Below, one piece after another: positions 53,303-61,612 of a stretch of DNA of 64,000 nucleotides. The position numbers were made by a program, and so were the translations under genes. The stretch comes from a virus, in the IMG/VR virus record IMGVR_UViG_3300036670_000209, positions 39,040 to 103,039 of that record; one strand, given 5' to 3'. How positions within the stretch are numbered: the first letter of the stretch is position 1; every line of letters starts with the position of its first letter. The notes below the pieces were generated by a model. That model made no database searches. It saw only the letters and a program-made list of their open reading frames with translations, and had not been told where the DNA came from.

Positions 53303-54667
53303 TTATCTACCAGGCCGACTGGCCATTATCATGCCCTGCTGATTCCCACACCGCACCACTATGTCATAGAACTCATGATCGTTGATGTCCTGATCAGTTA
53401 GGCTGGGCGTACACTGCACTGCCTCGATACCGCGCCCCTGATATCTGCTGCTAACGCCGTGGCCCAGGGGTTTATCGTAACGAAATTCCATGTTACTGCC
53501 CATCAGATGCACCTGATACAAGTTTAGTGCATGTTTGTACAGATGAAAGTTAATCATCAGTTCTGATATATAATCCAGTCCCTGATACTTGACTAGATAC
53601 TGGCGGTCACGGTATCTGAACTGAGGCCAATGCGCTGTATCCAATTCAGGATAGCTGCGTTTAAGCTCCAGGGTCACTGCACTGATGTCCACTGCCGTGG
53701 GACTGATCATGCATATGTTGGGGAATTCTATAGCCAGTGATTTCCACCGGTTGTTGATCAGCAGGTCAGAAAAAATATCATTGGCAGCTGTCACTGCATT
53801 CAGTGCAATGGGTAATTTGTTTACAATACTGGATACACGTGGATTCAGCAGTGAATAGTATTCACCAGTGGCTACACTTTTCACCAGATAAATCATGCGT
53901 TCAGCATGCATACTGTATGCATGGATATTGTTTAACTTACCACCAACCAGTGCATCCTTGATGGTGCGCACGTGACTGAGTATGTGCATTTTTCCATAAA
54001 ATATAAACTCTCGCTCTAATCTGGGCAGCTGGCTATTTATAAGTTCCACTGTATCGCCACATTGTACCTGACTCAAAGGTATTTTGGTATTTTCTTTGAT
54101 GGTTTGACGGGTAGCTTCCAAAAAAGGTGTACTACTCACTGGCAACAAAATATTCCTAGCGCCATCACGGCCCCACGCACACTTACCCTGGATTAGTCCT
54201 TTGGTCAGATCAGCACAGTCCACCAAGCTGGCAAAATTTTCACTGGATATTTCCAAATCAAATCCACGAGGATCAGTAATACGCCATTTTACATTTCCGC
54301 CGCCGCTCCAACCACTGCGCCGTACTGTTTTACCAATTTCAAATCCCTCCAGTGGAACATTATCAATAATCCTTGGGTAGCAATTGCTGATAAACAGCAT
54401 GCCAGCATCCCAGTATTTGGAGTTACTACCACTGGCGTAGGTCTGTTGCTGCACTACATCCGAGGTAACCAGTGTTATATCCTGATTCTCATGTATGGTC
54501 ACCTGAGTTGCGCGACCATATGCCCAGGTATCCTGGGTGACTTTGCGTTTAGCAAACCCAGCATCCTGTGTGTATGGACCTGCGAAACCCAGCTGACTGG
54601 TTTTAGAGGTGGTCTGATCATCATACTGTATGGTGACATATAGTTGTGTGGGTATGGTGGTTGCCAT
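53303..54667 (-). CDS. large protein of unknown function
   Basis: 454 residues, no recognised domain. Trp/Gly-rich centre (R-R-S-G-W-S-G-G-G-N-V-K-W), helical second half. Size and position fit a virion or replication-accessory protein, but nothing specific is visible. Confidence 0.6.
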   Translation of the reverse strand: MATTIPTQLYVTIQYDDQTTSKTSQLGFAGPYTQDAGFAKRKVTQDTWAYGRATQVTIHENQDITLVTSDVVQQQTYASGSNSKYWDAGMLFISNCYPRIIDNVPLEGFEIGKTVRRSGWSGGGNVKWRITDPRGFDLEISSENFASLVDCADLTKGLIQGKCAWGRDGARNILLPVSSTPFLEATRQTIKENTKIPLSQVQCGDTVELINSQLPRLEREFIFYGKMHILSHVRTIKDALVGGKLNNIHAYSMHAERMIYLVKSVATGEYYSLLNPRVSSIVNKLPIALNAVTAANDIFSDLLINNRWKSLAIEFPNICMISPTAVDISAVTLELKRSYPELDTAHWPQFRYRDRQYLVKYQGLDYISELMINFHLYKHALNLYQVHLMGSNMEFRYDKPLGHGVSSRYQGRGIEAVQCTPSLTDQDINDHEFYDIVVRCGNQQGMIMASRPGR

Positions 54668-54682
54668 GCTATTATTTTCCTA

Positions 54683-55315
54683 TTATACCAATAGTGCCAG
54701 TGACACATGTGCACGTATTATTTTTTCCATGTGTGCTGACATGCTAAATGTTACTCTCTGGTAAAATGCCTGCTCACTCAAACTACTGACCACTGTCGGG
54801 GCCAGTAATCCAGCGAAAAAACAATTACCCATGACATGGATGTCCTTGGGTATCAGTAATACCAATGCGGTGTTGATCTGATCAGCGTGATCCAAACATA
54901 ATTGTTCACGTATGGCTGTCCCAAATCTATACCCAATCAGTGGTCTGTCAGAGTATTCTGATAGATTAATCATCAGTGGCACTGCCCTGGGTTGCGCTGG
55001 TATGCATGCATATAGTGTGGTCAAATGAGCATAATAATCTTGCTCTGGCCAGCAATGCAAGGTGTCCACTCCCAGTGACCGGTAGTTATCACAACTGGTC
55101 ACCAGTGCTTGCACTTCCTGTGCATTTGCATACCCTACTGCACGAAATTTGGATAGCTGCGCCCTGAGGCTGATAATCTCAGCCGCAGCCAGTTCACAGG
55201 TTATAGCAATGCGATCCTCCTGACCGTCAGCCTTGCGGCCTATGGCGCGGCGAATGCTGGCTCGGTGCAATAATTTATCCAATATCTCCTGCTGATCAAA
55301 GGGTGTATCAATCAT
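54683..55315 (-). CDS. hypothetical protein, possible STAS-like end
   Basis: 210 residues. N-terminal helical part (L-L-H-R-A-S-I-R-R-A-I) of a kind common in phages; the C-terminal half (Y-S-D-R-P-L-I-G-Y-R-F-G-T-A-I-R-E-Q-L) faintly recalls STAS-like DUF4325 proteins. Uncertain. Confidence 0.5.
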   Translation of the reverse strand: MIDTPFDQQEILDKLLHRASIRRAIGRKADGQEDRIAITCELAAAEIISLRAQLSKFRAVGYANAQEVQALVTSCDNYRSLGVDTLHCWPEQDYYAHLTTLYACIPAQPRAVPLMINLSEYSDRPLIGYRFGTAIREQLCLDHADQINTALVLLIPKDIHVMGNCFFAGLLAPTVVSSLSEQAFYQRVTFSMSAHMEKIIRAHVSLALLV

Positions 55316-55391
55316 TGTACACTCACAGTCATTGAGCTAACAGCTGGTAGTTGCATGGGGTAGTACTTGTATTCAAATATGCCAGAGGTTT

Positions 55392-56798
55392 TTATAATTT
55401 TTCTCCCAGTGCAGTACCACGGAATGTTTTAAAACGCGGAAATCGCATGCTCCAGCTGTCACCATCCTGTGACTTGGTCAGTGCGTCAGCACGTACTTCA
55501 GCCAGTAAACCCACTGGGTTTGTTTGTGGATACTCAGTGTGGGTTACCCATTTGCCAGCTGTTTTTTTCTTCCATTCCACTGGCTGACCCGTGTAGCTGG
55601 CCCACAGCTGGGCCCTCAACTGGATACTGTATCCTCCACCGCAATTCACTCGCACCAGACGATCGCCAACCATGCCTTCGCACACCAGTGCACCCAGTGT
55701 ACCCACGAATTTGGAATCTGCTTTACCCTCCTCGCATGCCACCACAGTGAGAGTTTCCTCAATGAATGGTTTCATTTTTAACCAGGCCGTGCTGCGTTTG
55801 CATTCATACAGGGCCAGCGGATCCTTGATCATGATACCCTCAGCTTGCACTGACAATGCCAGGGCATTGATTGCATATAGTCTATCTCGGCCAGCTGCGG
55901 TGTCCAGATTCACCAGCTCATTACCCAGCACTGTGACATTGGGCATGTGGTCAGCAATTAACGCATACCAGCGCTTTAACTCCAGTGTACGCTCCAGTTG
56001 ATTTTTACTGCTGACGCCATCCTGGAACTCGCTCAGTGGTAATATGTCAAACAGGTTTAATACTGCATCATTGGTTTGCACATCAGTCTTGCGACGCGCC
56101 TGTTTCATCAGATCCTGGAAGCTCTTGGACATGACTTCACCATCCAGCACCATGGGCACTGAGAAAAATACCGCATGCTTGCTCAGCTGTGTACGTATCA
56201 GCTCAAAATTAACCAGCTCCTTGCCATTGCGTGAATATTGACGTACTGTACCATCAGGGTACACAATACTCATGCATCGCATACCATCTAGTTTGGTGTC
56301 AACGAATCGCTGACCTCTGAGGAATTTTGCATCCACATCTCCAGTCTCTTCATCCACTGAATCAGTGGCCAGCTGTACTGCAAACACTGGGATCTGGTAT
56401 TCACTGTGTGATGCCGAAACAGCCTTGTTTACGGTGGTTTCACTGAAGCCAGCTTTGAGATCCTTGATCAGTATCAGACGATACCAGCCGTTCCATTCTG
56501 ACATGGTGGCACGATTTCGCAAATAGGAAATAGCAATTAGTGCAGCATTGCCAGTGAGTAGTCGCTGCGATAGCTGTTCAGCCAGAATCCAAAAAGCGTC
56601 TGGTGGTATACCTGGGCCATCCACTGTGGCCACTGGCACTTGTTGAACCCCATATGTAATCATTGGGTCCAGTGCAGCTTTGAGCCCGCGGAAGAACTGC
56701 TGATTACCCGCCACTGCCTGCTCCTGAATCAGTGACTGTTTGAGATTTTTACTATCAGTGGCTGCGATACTGGCTAAAATGTCCTGGGGCATGATCAT
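55392..56798 (-). CDS. 30: ATP-dependent DNA ligase (gp30-like)
   Basis: 468 residues, close to T4 gp30 (487). Adenylation motif K-L-D-G (within V-D-T-K-L-D-G-M-R), R-Y/S-R-N-G (Y-S-R-N-G-K-E), D-G-E-V near 215, E-G-I-M-I-K near 325 and W-L-K-M-K-P near 345, followed by the OB-fold. Seals nicks in phage DNA. Start 56798 with AAGGA 5 nt upstream; promoter at 56823-56851. Confidence 0.92.
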   Translation of the reverse strand: MIMPQDILASIAATDSKNLKQSLIQEQAVAGNQQFFRGLKAALDPMITYGVQQVPVATVDGPGIPPDAFWILAEQLSQRLLTGNAALIAISYLRNRATMSEWNGWYRLILIKDLKAGFSETTVNKAVSASHSEYQIPVFAVQLATDSVDEETGDVDAKFLRGQRFVDTKLDGMRCMSIVYPDGTVRQYSRNGKELVNFELIRTQLSKHAVFFSVPMVLDGEVMSKSFQDLMKQARRKTDVQTNDAVLNLFDILPLSEFQDGVSSKNQLERTLELKRWYALIADHMPNVTVLGNELVNLDTAAGRDRLYAINALALSVQAEGIMIKDPLALYECKRSTAWLKMKPFIEETLTVVACEEGKADSKFVGTLGALVCEGMVGDRLVRVNCGGGYSIQLRAQLWASYTGQPVEWKKKTAGKWVTHTEYPQTNPVGLLAEVRADALTKSQDGDSWSMRFPRFKTFRGTALGEKL

Positions 56799-56822
56799 AT
56801 TGTTCCTTGGTGTCTAGTCATT

Positions 56823-56851
56823 ATTATATATTAAACCCATTAAACAGTCAA
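56823..56851 (-). promoter_or_regulatory. sigma70-type promoter, conserved spacer class
   Basis: TTGACT (56851-56846), 17 bp ending GGTTTAATA, TATAAT (56828-56823). Confidence 0.78.
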
Positions 56852-56864
56852 CTCACTCAGGCAA

Positions 56865-57185
56865 TCACTGATCAGTGGAGGGTAGCCCATCTGCACTGAT
56901 GGAGTCATCGGACCCTGGCGCATATACCCTGGTGCGCTGGCTCAGTGCATCTGTTTTGGTATAGGAATAAATCTCACCATCAGGAGTGAGCCCCTGCTCC
57001 ACCCCATCAGCTCCGGCTGCACCCACCAGCTGAGCATGCTCACTGACCAGAGTTACAAAACGATGTCCTTGTTTTCTAGTGGACTCGATCATGGCCAGGG
57101 CCTGAGATAGGGTGTTGGCTATTTGGCCAGATACCTGACCTGTGGAAATATTGGTATGATAAATCATGTATTCAATTTGTTGCAT
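56865..57185 (-). CDS. hypothetical protein
   Basis: 106 residues, start 57185 (M-Q-Q-I-E-Y-M-I-Y, GGGA upstream). Helical N-terminal half, acidic C-terminal end (D-D-S-I-S-A-D). No family recognised. Confidence 0.58.
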   Translation of the reverse strand: MQQIEYMIYHTNISTGQVSGQIANTLSQALAMIESTRKQGHRFVTLVSEHAQLVGAAGADGVEQGLTPDGEIYSYTKTDALSQRTRVYAPGSDDSISADGLPSTDQ

Positions 57186-57205
57186 GTATGTTCCCTGAGT
57201 TAATT

Positions 57206-57610
57206 TTATGGTGCAACTGCGCCAAGAGTTTCCCAGGTTTTTTGCTTTTCCCAGGAAATAATCACAGCATCTGACCAATTGCTACGAATATTATGAGTGT
57301 TTTGGCACCACTGCTGCACCAGGAGCTTGCTGCCATAACTACCCATTGGGGCTGATTCCACTACCCACTTGGCCATGCCCCAGATGGATTTACGTGATGC
57401 AATATCTGCGCAATACACTGCCGAAAATAAATCATTACATAGCATGGTGTAAACGAAACTACCTGGCTCCAATCCATATAAGAAATAGTTTTGCATACTG
57501 ATTTTCACATCCTCACTCACATGTGCATGTGCATCATCAGATATCAATCCAGCAAAATTTAATATGTATTCGGCCTGTCCTGCTGCATTGTATCCAAAAT
57601 ATTTTTTCAT
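57206..57610 (-). CDS. conserved phage protein
   Basis: 134 residues. Pattern Y-F-L-Y-G-L-E-P-G-S-F-V-Y, N-D-L-F-S-A-V and A-P-M-G-S-Y-G-S is shared by many phage hypothetical proteins. Function unknown; coupled by ATGA to the next gene. Confidence 0.65.
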   Translation of the reverse strand: MKKYFGYNAAGQAEYILNFAGLISDDAHAHVSEDVKISMQNYFLYGLEPGSFVYTMLCNDLFSAVYCADIASRKSIWGMAKWVVESAPMGSYGSKLLVQQWCQNTHNIRSNWSDAVIISWEKQKTWETLGAVAP

Positions 57611-57936
57611 TGCGTTGCCTGTTCATAGGGAATTATATGCACACTGACCCCAGGCATATGACTGATTTTTTCTTGTATGTTGTGATAGATTCCGCTGGTA
57701 AATCCCGACATACCATAGTATTCTGGGCCCACTGGGCAATGATATATACTACCACTGATTTGCGGCAGGATCCAGTGATTGCTCTCCAGGGTAATACCCT
57801 GCATGCCACTGCTCAGTTTCCAGCTATCCCCACTGGAAAATCCACCATGCCAACTGGCTAAAATTTTACGGGTACGGCCGTGATCATCACTGTTGAATTC
57901 CAGCACCATCCACAGATCAGGGATATATATACTCAT
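57607..57936 (-). CDS. hypothetical protein
   Basis: 109 residues, Trp/Ser/Gly-rich, probably beta; no family recognised. ATGA overlaps at both ends. Confidence 0.55.
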   Translation of the reverse strand: MSIYIPDLWMVLEFNSDDHGRTRKILASWHGGFSSGDSWKLSSGMQGITLESNHWILPQISGSIYHCPVGPEYYGMSGFTSGIYHNIQEKISHMPGVSVHIIPYEQATQ

Positions 57937-58319
57937 TTTGGTACACTTTCTAGATGTTTACATTTTCCACGGAAACTGAATCCACTACAGGTGCAGGTCC
58001 AGGATTTTCCCTGCTCAGTGAGGGTGTATGATTTACCAGTACTACCCTGAACCATTATGGTACGAGCAGTACTGGTGGCCGCCAGGGCAGTGCTATCAGT
58101 TGTTTTTGCGATACTGGGCATCACATACCCAAAGCTGTTGTCAATCTTTTGAAATTTGCGGCCACGAGTGCTGAATTTAATTGGAGTTTTAAATGTAAAA
58201 ACCTGTGTCTTGCCCAGGGGAATATATGCTACCATTCTGCTTTTATCATCAGTGAGTAAATAGGTATGATTAGGTATCGCTGCATTATCCCACAGTGTGG
58301 TCTCAAGGAAAAAATTCAT
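57933..58319 (-). CDS. SWIM zinc-finger protein
   Basis: 128 residues. The C-terminus has C-T-C (109-111), eight residues, C-K-H (120-122): the CxCx8CxH SWIM zinc motif, for nucleic-acid or protein binding. N-terminal part beta-rich. Behind the promoter at 58350-58378 with AGAAGGTG as ribosome site. Confidence 0.75.
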   Translation of the reverse strand: MNFFLETTLWDNAAIPNHTYLLTDDKSRMVAYIPLGKTQVFTFKTPIKFSTRGRKFQKIDNSFGYVMPSIAKTTDSTALAATSTARTIMVQGSTGKSYTLTEQGKSWTCTCSGFSFRGKCKHLESVPK

Positions 58320-58349
58320 GTTACACCTTCTGTGGCAAGTTAATTCAAT

Positions 58350-58378
58350 AGTTTACATTAAACCAATTACACAGTCAA
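58350..58378 (-). promoter_or_regulatory. sigma70-type promoter, conserved spacer class
   Basis: TTGACT (58378-58373), 17 bp ending GGTTTAATG, TAAACT (58355-58350). Confidence 0.7.
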
Positions 58379-58406
58379 ACCGTTTTTGACTTGTATAATT
58401 ATGTGG

Positions 58407-58856
58407 TTACCAGGCCAACAGTTTGGCCTTTATCTCAGTGTAAAACAAATGGTACCTGGCCATGCGAGCAATATCTTTTTCAGTGACTTTCTTGAGTCTG
58501 CGTAGATCAGTGTTGTGGCGCAGGTCACAAATCTTAACCTTCATTGCATCCATGTTGGAGAACACTGCTTCTTTATATTCCTCCAATGTTTTCCCAGGAA
58601 TTTTGGTCAGTGCACGTATGCCCGTAATCACCCGATCGCTAAAACCAGCACTGTTCAGGTCTTCATAGGTTATACTGGTATCCTCAATTAAATCATGCAT
58701 CACTGCAATCATCTTTAATTCTTCATCATCATCCTCAAGAAAACTCATCACCTGCAGGGGATGCAAGATATAGGGATGGCCGCCACGATCAGTCTGCCCA
58801 GTGTGACCCTTGGTGGCCAGCATAATGGCCAGTGATATTCCCTCACCTTTTTTCAT
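58407..58856 (-). CDS. HD-domain (p)ppGpp hydrolase-like protein
   Basis: 149 residues, single HD domain of the RelA/SpoT-hydrolase (MESH1-like) type: G-G-H-P-Y-I-L-H-P-L near 26-34, A-V-M-H-D-L-I-E-D-T (51-60) with the HD pair, and V-K-I-C-D-L-R-H-N near 105-113. Could lower host alarmone levels during infection, keeping growth functions on. No synthetase domain. Confidence 0.82.
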   Translation of the reverse strand: MKKGEGISLAIMLATKGHTGQTDRGGHPYILHPLQVMSFLEDDDEELKMIAVMHDLIEDTSITYEDLNSAGFSDRVITGIRALTKIPGKTLEEYKEAVFSNMDAMKVKICDLRHNTDLRRLKKVTEKDIARMARYHLFYTEIKAKLLAW

Positions 58857-58876
58857 ATATTTCCTCTGTTAAATAC

Positions 58877-58905
58877 AGTATATATTAAGTGAATTAAATA
58901 GTCAA
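58877..58905 (-). promoter_or_regulatory. sigma70-type promoter, conserved spacer class
   Basis: TTGACT (58905-58900), 17 bp ending ACTTAATA, TATACT (58882-58877). Confidence 0.72.
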
Positions 58906-58927
58906 CTTTAGGTAAAATAATTGTATT

Positions 58928-59326
58928 TTATACGTATAAATGTGGTTTTTGCTGTCGACGCTGTGTGATTCTATGCAAAATTATGTCTCGTGCTGCTGGG
59001 GTTTCCTGCCAATCACCATAAAATATAGTGGGAAATCCATCAAAGGTTAAGACTCTGCTGGGGTCAGTTTTATACCCCCTGCTGGTCATTTCATCCATGA
59101 TCCTCACCAGTCGCTGCCGTACATAGTGCAGTTTGTTATAGAAAAATGTTACATGCCCTGCATTGAGTGTGAATAATTGCGGAACCCCTGCCAGAACTGC
59201 TGCCTGATCTCGTGCTTTGAGTGAACGACGTAAAGCTGCTGGTATCATGGTTATTTCACGATATTCAGCTATTAAATGCAGACGATGTAACTCAGATGGG
59301 CTCATGCCAGCGTTTATTCTTGTCAT
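58928..59326 (-). CDS. denV: pyrimidine dimer DNA glycosylase (T4 DenV homologue)
   Basis: 132 residues (T4 endonuclease V has 138). The first residues M-T-R-I-N are the same as in T4 DenV, where Thr2 becomes the catalytic N-terminal amine; H-L-I-A-E-Y-R-E carries the catalytic Glu (residue 24 here, 23 in T4); N-A-G-H-V-T-F-F-Y-N-K-L follows as in T4. Cleaves the glycosyl bond of cyclobutane dimers and nicks the DNA. The required Thr2 fixes the start at 59326, only 5 nt from the -10 box, so the mRNA is leaderless or nearly so. Confidence 0.88.
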   Translation of the reverse strand: MTRINAGMSPSELHRLHLIAEYREITMIPAALRRSLKARDQAAVLAGVPQLFTLNAGHVTFFYNKLHYVRQRLVRIMDEMTSRGYKTDPSRVLTFDGFPTIFYGDWQETPAARDIILHRITQRRQQKPHLYV

Positions 59327-59331
59327 GCGTA

Positions 59332-59360
59332 ATTGTACAATAACTAAATTTTATTGTCAA
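59332..59360 (-). promoter_or_regulatory. sigma70-type promoter at a leaderless start
   Basis: TTGACA (59360-59355), 17 bp, TACAAT (59337-59332), 5 nt before the denV ATG. Confidence 0.75.
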
Positions 59361-59378
59361 ACCACTTGTAAATGCGCA

Positions 59379-59407
59379 TTGACTGTGTAACAATACACTG
59401 GTAGATA
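59379..59407 (+). promoter_or_regulatory. possible plus-strand promoter
   Basis: TTGACT (59379-59384), 17 bp, TAGATA (59402-59407), back to back with the denV promoter and at the left edge of the gene-free structured region. -10 is weak. Confidence 0.4.
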
Positions 59408-59413
59408 GATTAT

Positions 59414-59890
59414 TACTTACCCACTTGTTTGATTAGCGCTGGCTAATTCCCATTGAGTCTGCGTTGAAAGTTACACGCCGTCAGAACTTGGGTGGGGTAC
59501 GTGAGTGACCAACGTCAGGTCACAAAAGATAGCAGCTCTGTGAAAAAGATACAACTGCTGACTCAGACGATTTCGCCATTCAGGGATCGTATGGGTACCG
59601 CTAGTAGACAATGCTAGAGTAGGGGGTACCGGCTAACCGCCTCCGTCGTTTGTAAACGAATCTCTTTTGGAATGGTATGTAAAAGAACTCAGATGAGGGA
59701 AAATCATATTTTTGCCTGACCCAGGCAAATTATGACTGAATCTAGATGAATAGCTATGTTCAATACATGTTTAAGTCCGTGAAGTTTATATTGATCATGT
59801 TGTATAGGATCGGATTAAAAATGCTTCGAAGCGCAGCTGAAGAAGCAGATGAGTTTATCTCATCTCAGTGTATATACTAAGCTGATATAA
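59414..59890 (+). ncRNA. candidate structured non-coding RNA
   Basis: Part of the 645-bp gap 59327-59971, which has no convincing reading frame. Perfect stems seen: GTGACC/GGTCAC (59505-59523), GGTACC plus inner CTAG pairs (59594-59630), TCGTT/AACGA (59646-59659), TTTGCCTG/CAGGCAAA extended by TCATA/TATGA (59704-59735), AGATGAG/CTCATCT (59847-59865), and a long-range TGAGTC/GACTCA (59454-59459 with 59560-59565). No U-tract follows. Could be a large phage ncRNA (GOLLD- or ROOL-like in general style) or a long leader for the holin; strand is inferred from the plus promoter and holin. Confidence 0.4.
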
Positions 59891-59899
59891 AATCGTTGT

Positions 59900-59907
59900 T
59901 ATAAATG
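59900..59907 (+). promoter_or_regulatory. late-type promoter box for holin
   Basis: TATAAATG, 65 nt before the holin ATG; one mismatch to T4 late TATAAATA. Confidence 0.45.
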
Positions 59908-59971
59908 CCATGCCACGATCGTGAGATTCAGAATTATTATTGGTTTGGTAACTGGTTAGCATAAGTAAGGT

Positions 59972-60283
59972 ATGACTAATTTTTTCATATGGATGCAACG
60001 GGATCAGGGATGGAAATCCATGCTGGCACTGGTGTATGCAATGATATGTATATTTGATTTTGTGGTGGTTCCTATTTGGATAGGCGCTAGCCACACGAGG
60101 TTGGATCTGGCACTGATTAGGGATTCGACTATACCATTACAAATACAATTGGAGCTGATACGTGTGGTTTATCAGCAGCACCAGCCCTTCACTCTTCAGG
60201 GTGGTGGGTTGTTTCATCTAGCATTTGGTGCTTTGCTCACTGGCAGCGCTCTGAGTAAATCCAAAGATAAATCCACTGATTAA
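59972..60283 (+). CDS. holin-like membrane protein
   Basis: 103 residues, ribosome site TAAGG. Short amphipathic start (W-M-Q-R-D-Q-G-W-K), hydrophobic helices about 17-38 (A-L-V-Y-A-M-I-C-I-F-D-F-V-V-V-P) and about 75-92 (G-G-G-L-F-H-L-A-F-G-A-L-L), a charged end (K-S-K-D-K). This layout is a common phage holin type (similar to 3TM/GTA holins). Forms the membrane lesion for lysis. With its neighbour the only plus-strand genes in the window. Confidence 0.72.
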   Translation: MTNFFIWMQRDQGWKSMLALVYAMICIFDFVVVPIWIGASHTRLDLALIRDSTIPLQIQLELIRVVYQQHQPFTLQGGGLFHLAFGALLTGSALSKSKDKSTD

Positions 60284-60304
60284 AACATAACCAGGAAACA
60301 AATC

Positions 60305-61072
60305 ATGAAAATTAAAATGCCCAAAATAAAAATAAAAAACCCAATCAAAGTGATCACCCACGAAGTTAATCATACCATTGATAAAGTGGAACACATTGTG
60401 AGTCCAGTGGTAGACCCTGTGATCCACGTCATTGATGATCATATCCAGGATCCAGTGTCCAAATGGGGACAAACACTGGCGCAGGACACACAACTGGCAG
60501 TGTCCCACACCAAATCAGTGTGTGAGAGTCAGACAGCTGACTATGCCAAATTGGGACTGGATGTGACCTCTGATATTTGGATTCAGGGCAGCACAGAGAC
60601 AGTCAGACTGAGCTCACAGGGTGTTGATGTGGTGGTTGACGCCACTGAACAAGCTATCAAATATTTAGAGGAAAATGCATGTTACATGGGGTTGAACATG
60701 GCACTGACCCTGGGATGCGTGGAATACTTCACCCCCAAACCAGCACCTGCCGATCCTGGTACTGTGGCAAGTGTGGCCATGTCGGGCACGTACCTAAGCT
60801 GGGCTGCTACCAAAGGATCACAAATGGTCCTGGCCACCACACTGGGTGCGCTGGTTACACAGGGACTCATGCTGATTCCAGGAGTTAGTGGTGCAGTGGA
60901 TCGTAAATTACTTCAACGAGTGCTAACCAATGTGATTGGTACTATGAATCCCACAGTGCTCGCAGTCAGTCTGGCCACGCCAGCAGGTGCCGGGCTGTTT
61001 GTGGCGTCAGTGGTATCGCCGATTGTGGCTCAGATGGTGTGCAGTCACGTGGTTCCACGAGGCTGTAACTAG
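60305..61072 (+). CDS. unknown protein in lysis operon, hydrophobic C-terminus
   Basis: 255 residues, AGGAAAC ribosome site. Strongly basic start (K-I-K-M-P-K-I-K-I-K), then long amphipathic helical part (H-E-V-N-H-T-I-D-K-V-E), Cys near 92 and 127, and a C-terminal half with several Gly/Ala/Val hydrophobic helices (about 155-185, 195-250). No family recognised. Co-transcribed with the holin and ended by a terminator; a lysis or envelope protein is the working guess. Confidence 0.65.
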   Translation: MKIKMPKIKIKNPIKVITHEVNHTIDKVEHIVSPVVDPVIHVIDDHIQDPVSKWGQTLAQDTQLAVSHTKSVCESQTADYAKLGLDVTSDIWIQGSTETVRLSSQGVDVVVDATEQAIKYLEENACYMGLNMALTLGCVEYFTPKPAPADPGTVASVAMSGTYLSWAATKGSQMVLATTLGALVTQGLMLIPGVSGAVDRKLLQRVLTNVIGTMNPTVLAVSLATPAGAGLFVASVVSPIVAQMVCSHVVPRGCN

Positions 61073-61076
61073 TCAC

Positions 61077-61102
61077 AAAATGGGGACCTGGGTCCCCATT
61101 TT
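61077..61102. terminator. bidirectional intrinsic terminator
   Basis: AAAATGGGGAC-CTGG-GTCCCCATTTT, separating the plus-strand lysis genes from the minus-strand genes that follow. Confidence 0.9.
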
Positions 61103-61111
61103 CTCAACACG

Positions 61112-61606
61112 TCAGTGAGCTGGTGGTCTCAGAGCAGCCAATATATCATTGACCATGGAATTTTCAATGATATGCTGCACCAGGATACCCAGTTTAGTAC
61201 TCATGCATGTACCAGGGAAGTCCATATCCGGTAATCCCAGGTGAAAGTCACACTCATCAGGTGCAGAGAACACCTGGTTGGTATCAGCATAGGTACTGTG
61301 TGCGATGGTATCCATCCATACTACATAATCAGCTTTCAATAACTCACGCTGTAGCAGCAGTGGTGCCACCATGTCCACCAGCACCAGGTCTGCCACAGAC
61401 TGGTCAGCCAGTGATCTCATTCTACTGGCTTGACGCAGGCGTCCCTGCACACTAAAATCCCAGTCATTAAACTGTTCACGAATTTTATCTGCGTTGAACC
61501 ATTCCACTGTCAGTGCATGGTCAGTGGTCAGCTGTGTGTACATACTCTGTGCGCAGGTGGTTTTGCCAGAGCCAGGCAGTCCCATGATTAATATCAGCTG
61601 ACTCAT
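61112..61606 (-). CDS. adenylylsulfate kinase-like P-loop kinase
   Basis: 164 residues. Walker A G-L-P-G-S-G-K-T (9-16); V-E-W-F-N-A-D-K-I-R-E near 35-45 and F-S-V-Q-G-R-L-R-Q-A follow the CysC pattern (D-x-D-x-x-R, F-S-x-x-D-R). Makes PAPS from APS if a true CysC; related phage kinases may phosphorylate other substrates. PP-loop and sulfotransferase-like genes elsewhere in the window would use or need PAPS. Confidence 0.68.
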   Translation of the reverse strand: MSQLILIMGLPGSGKTTCAQSMYTQLTTDHALTVEWFNADKIREQFNDWDFSVQGRLRQASRMRSLADQSVADLVLVDMVAPLLLQRELLKADYVVWMDTIAHSTYADTNQVFSAPDECDFHLGLPDMDFPGTCMSTKLGILVQHIIENSMVNDILAALRPPAH

Positions 61607-61612
61607 AATATA

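Noticed and set aside
59414-59890. Group I intron, tmRNA or hammerhead ribozyme in the structured gap.
   Set aside because: No core intron motifs, no T-loop or tRNA-like ends and no CTGANGA/GAAA core could be found by eye.
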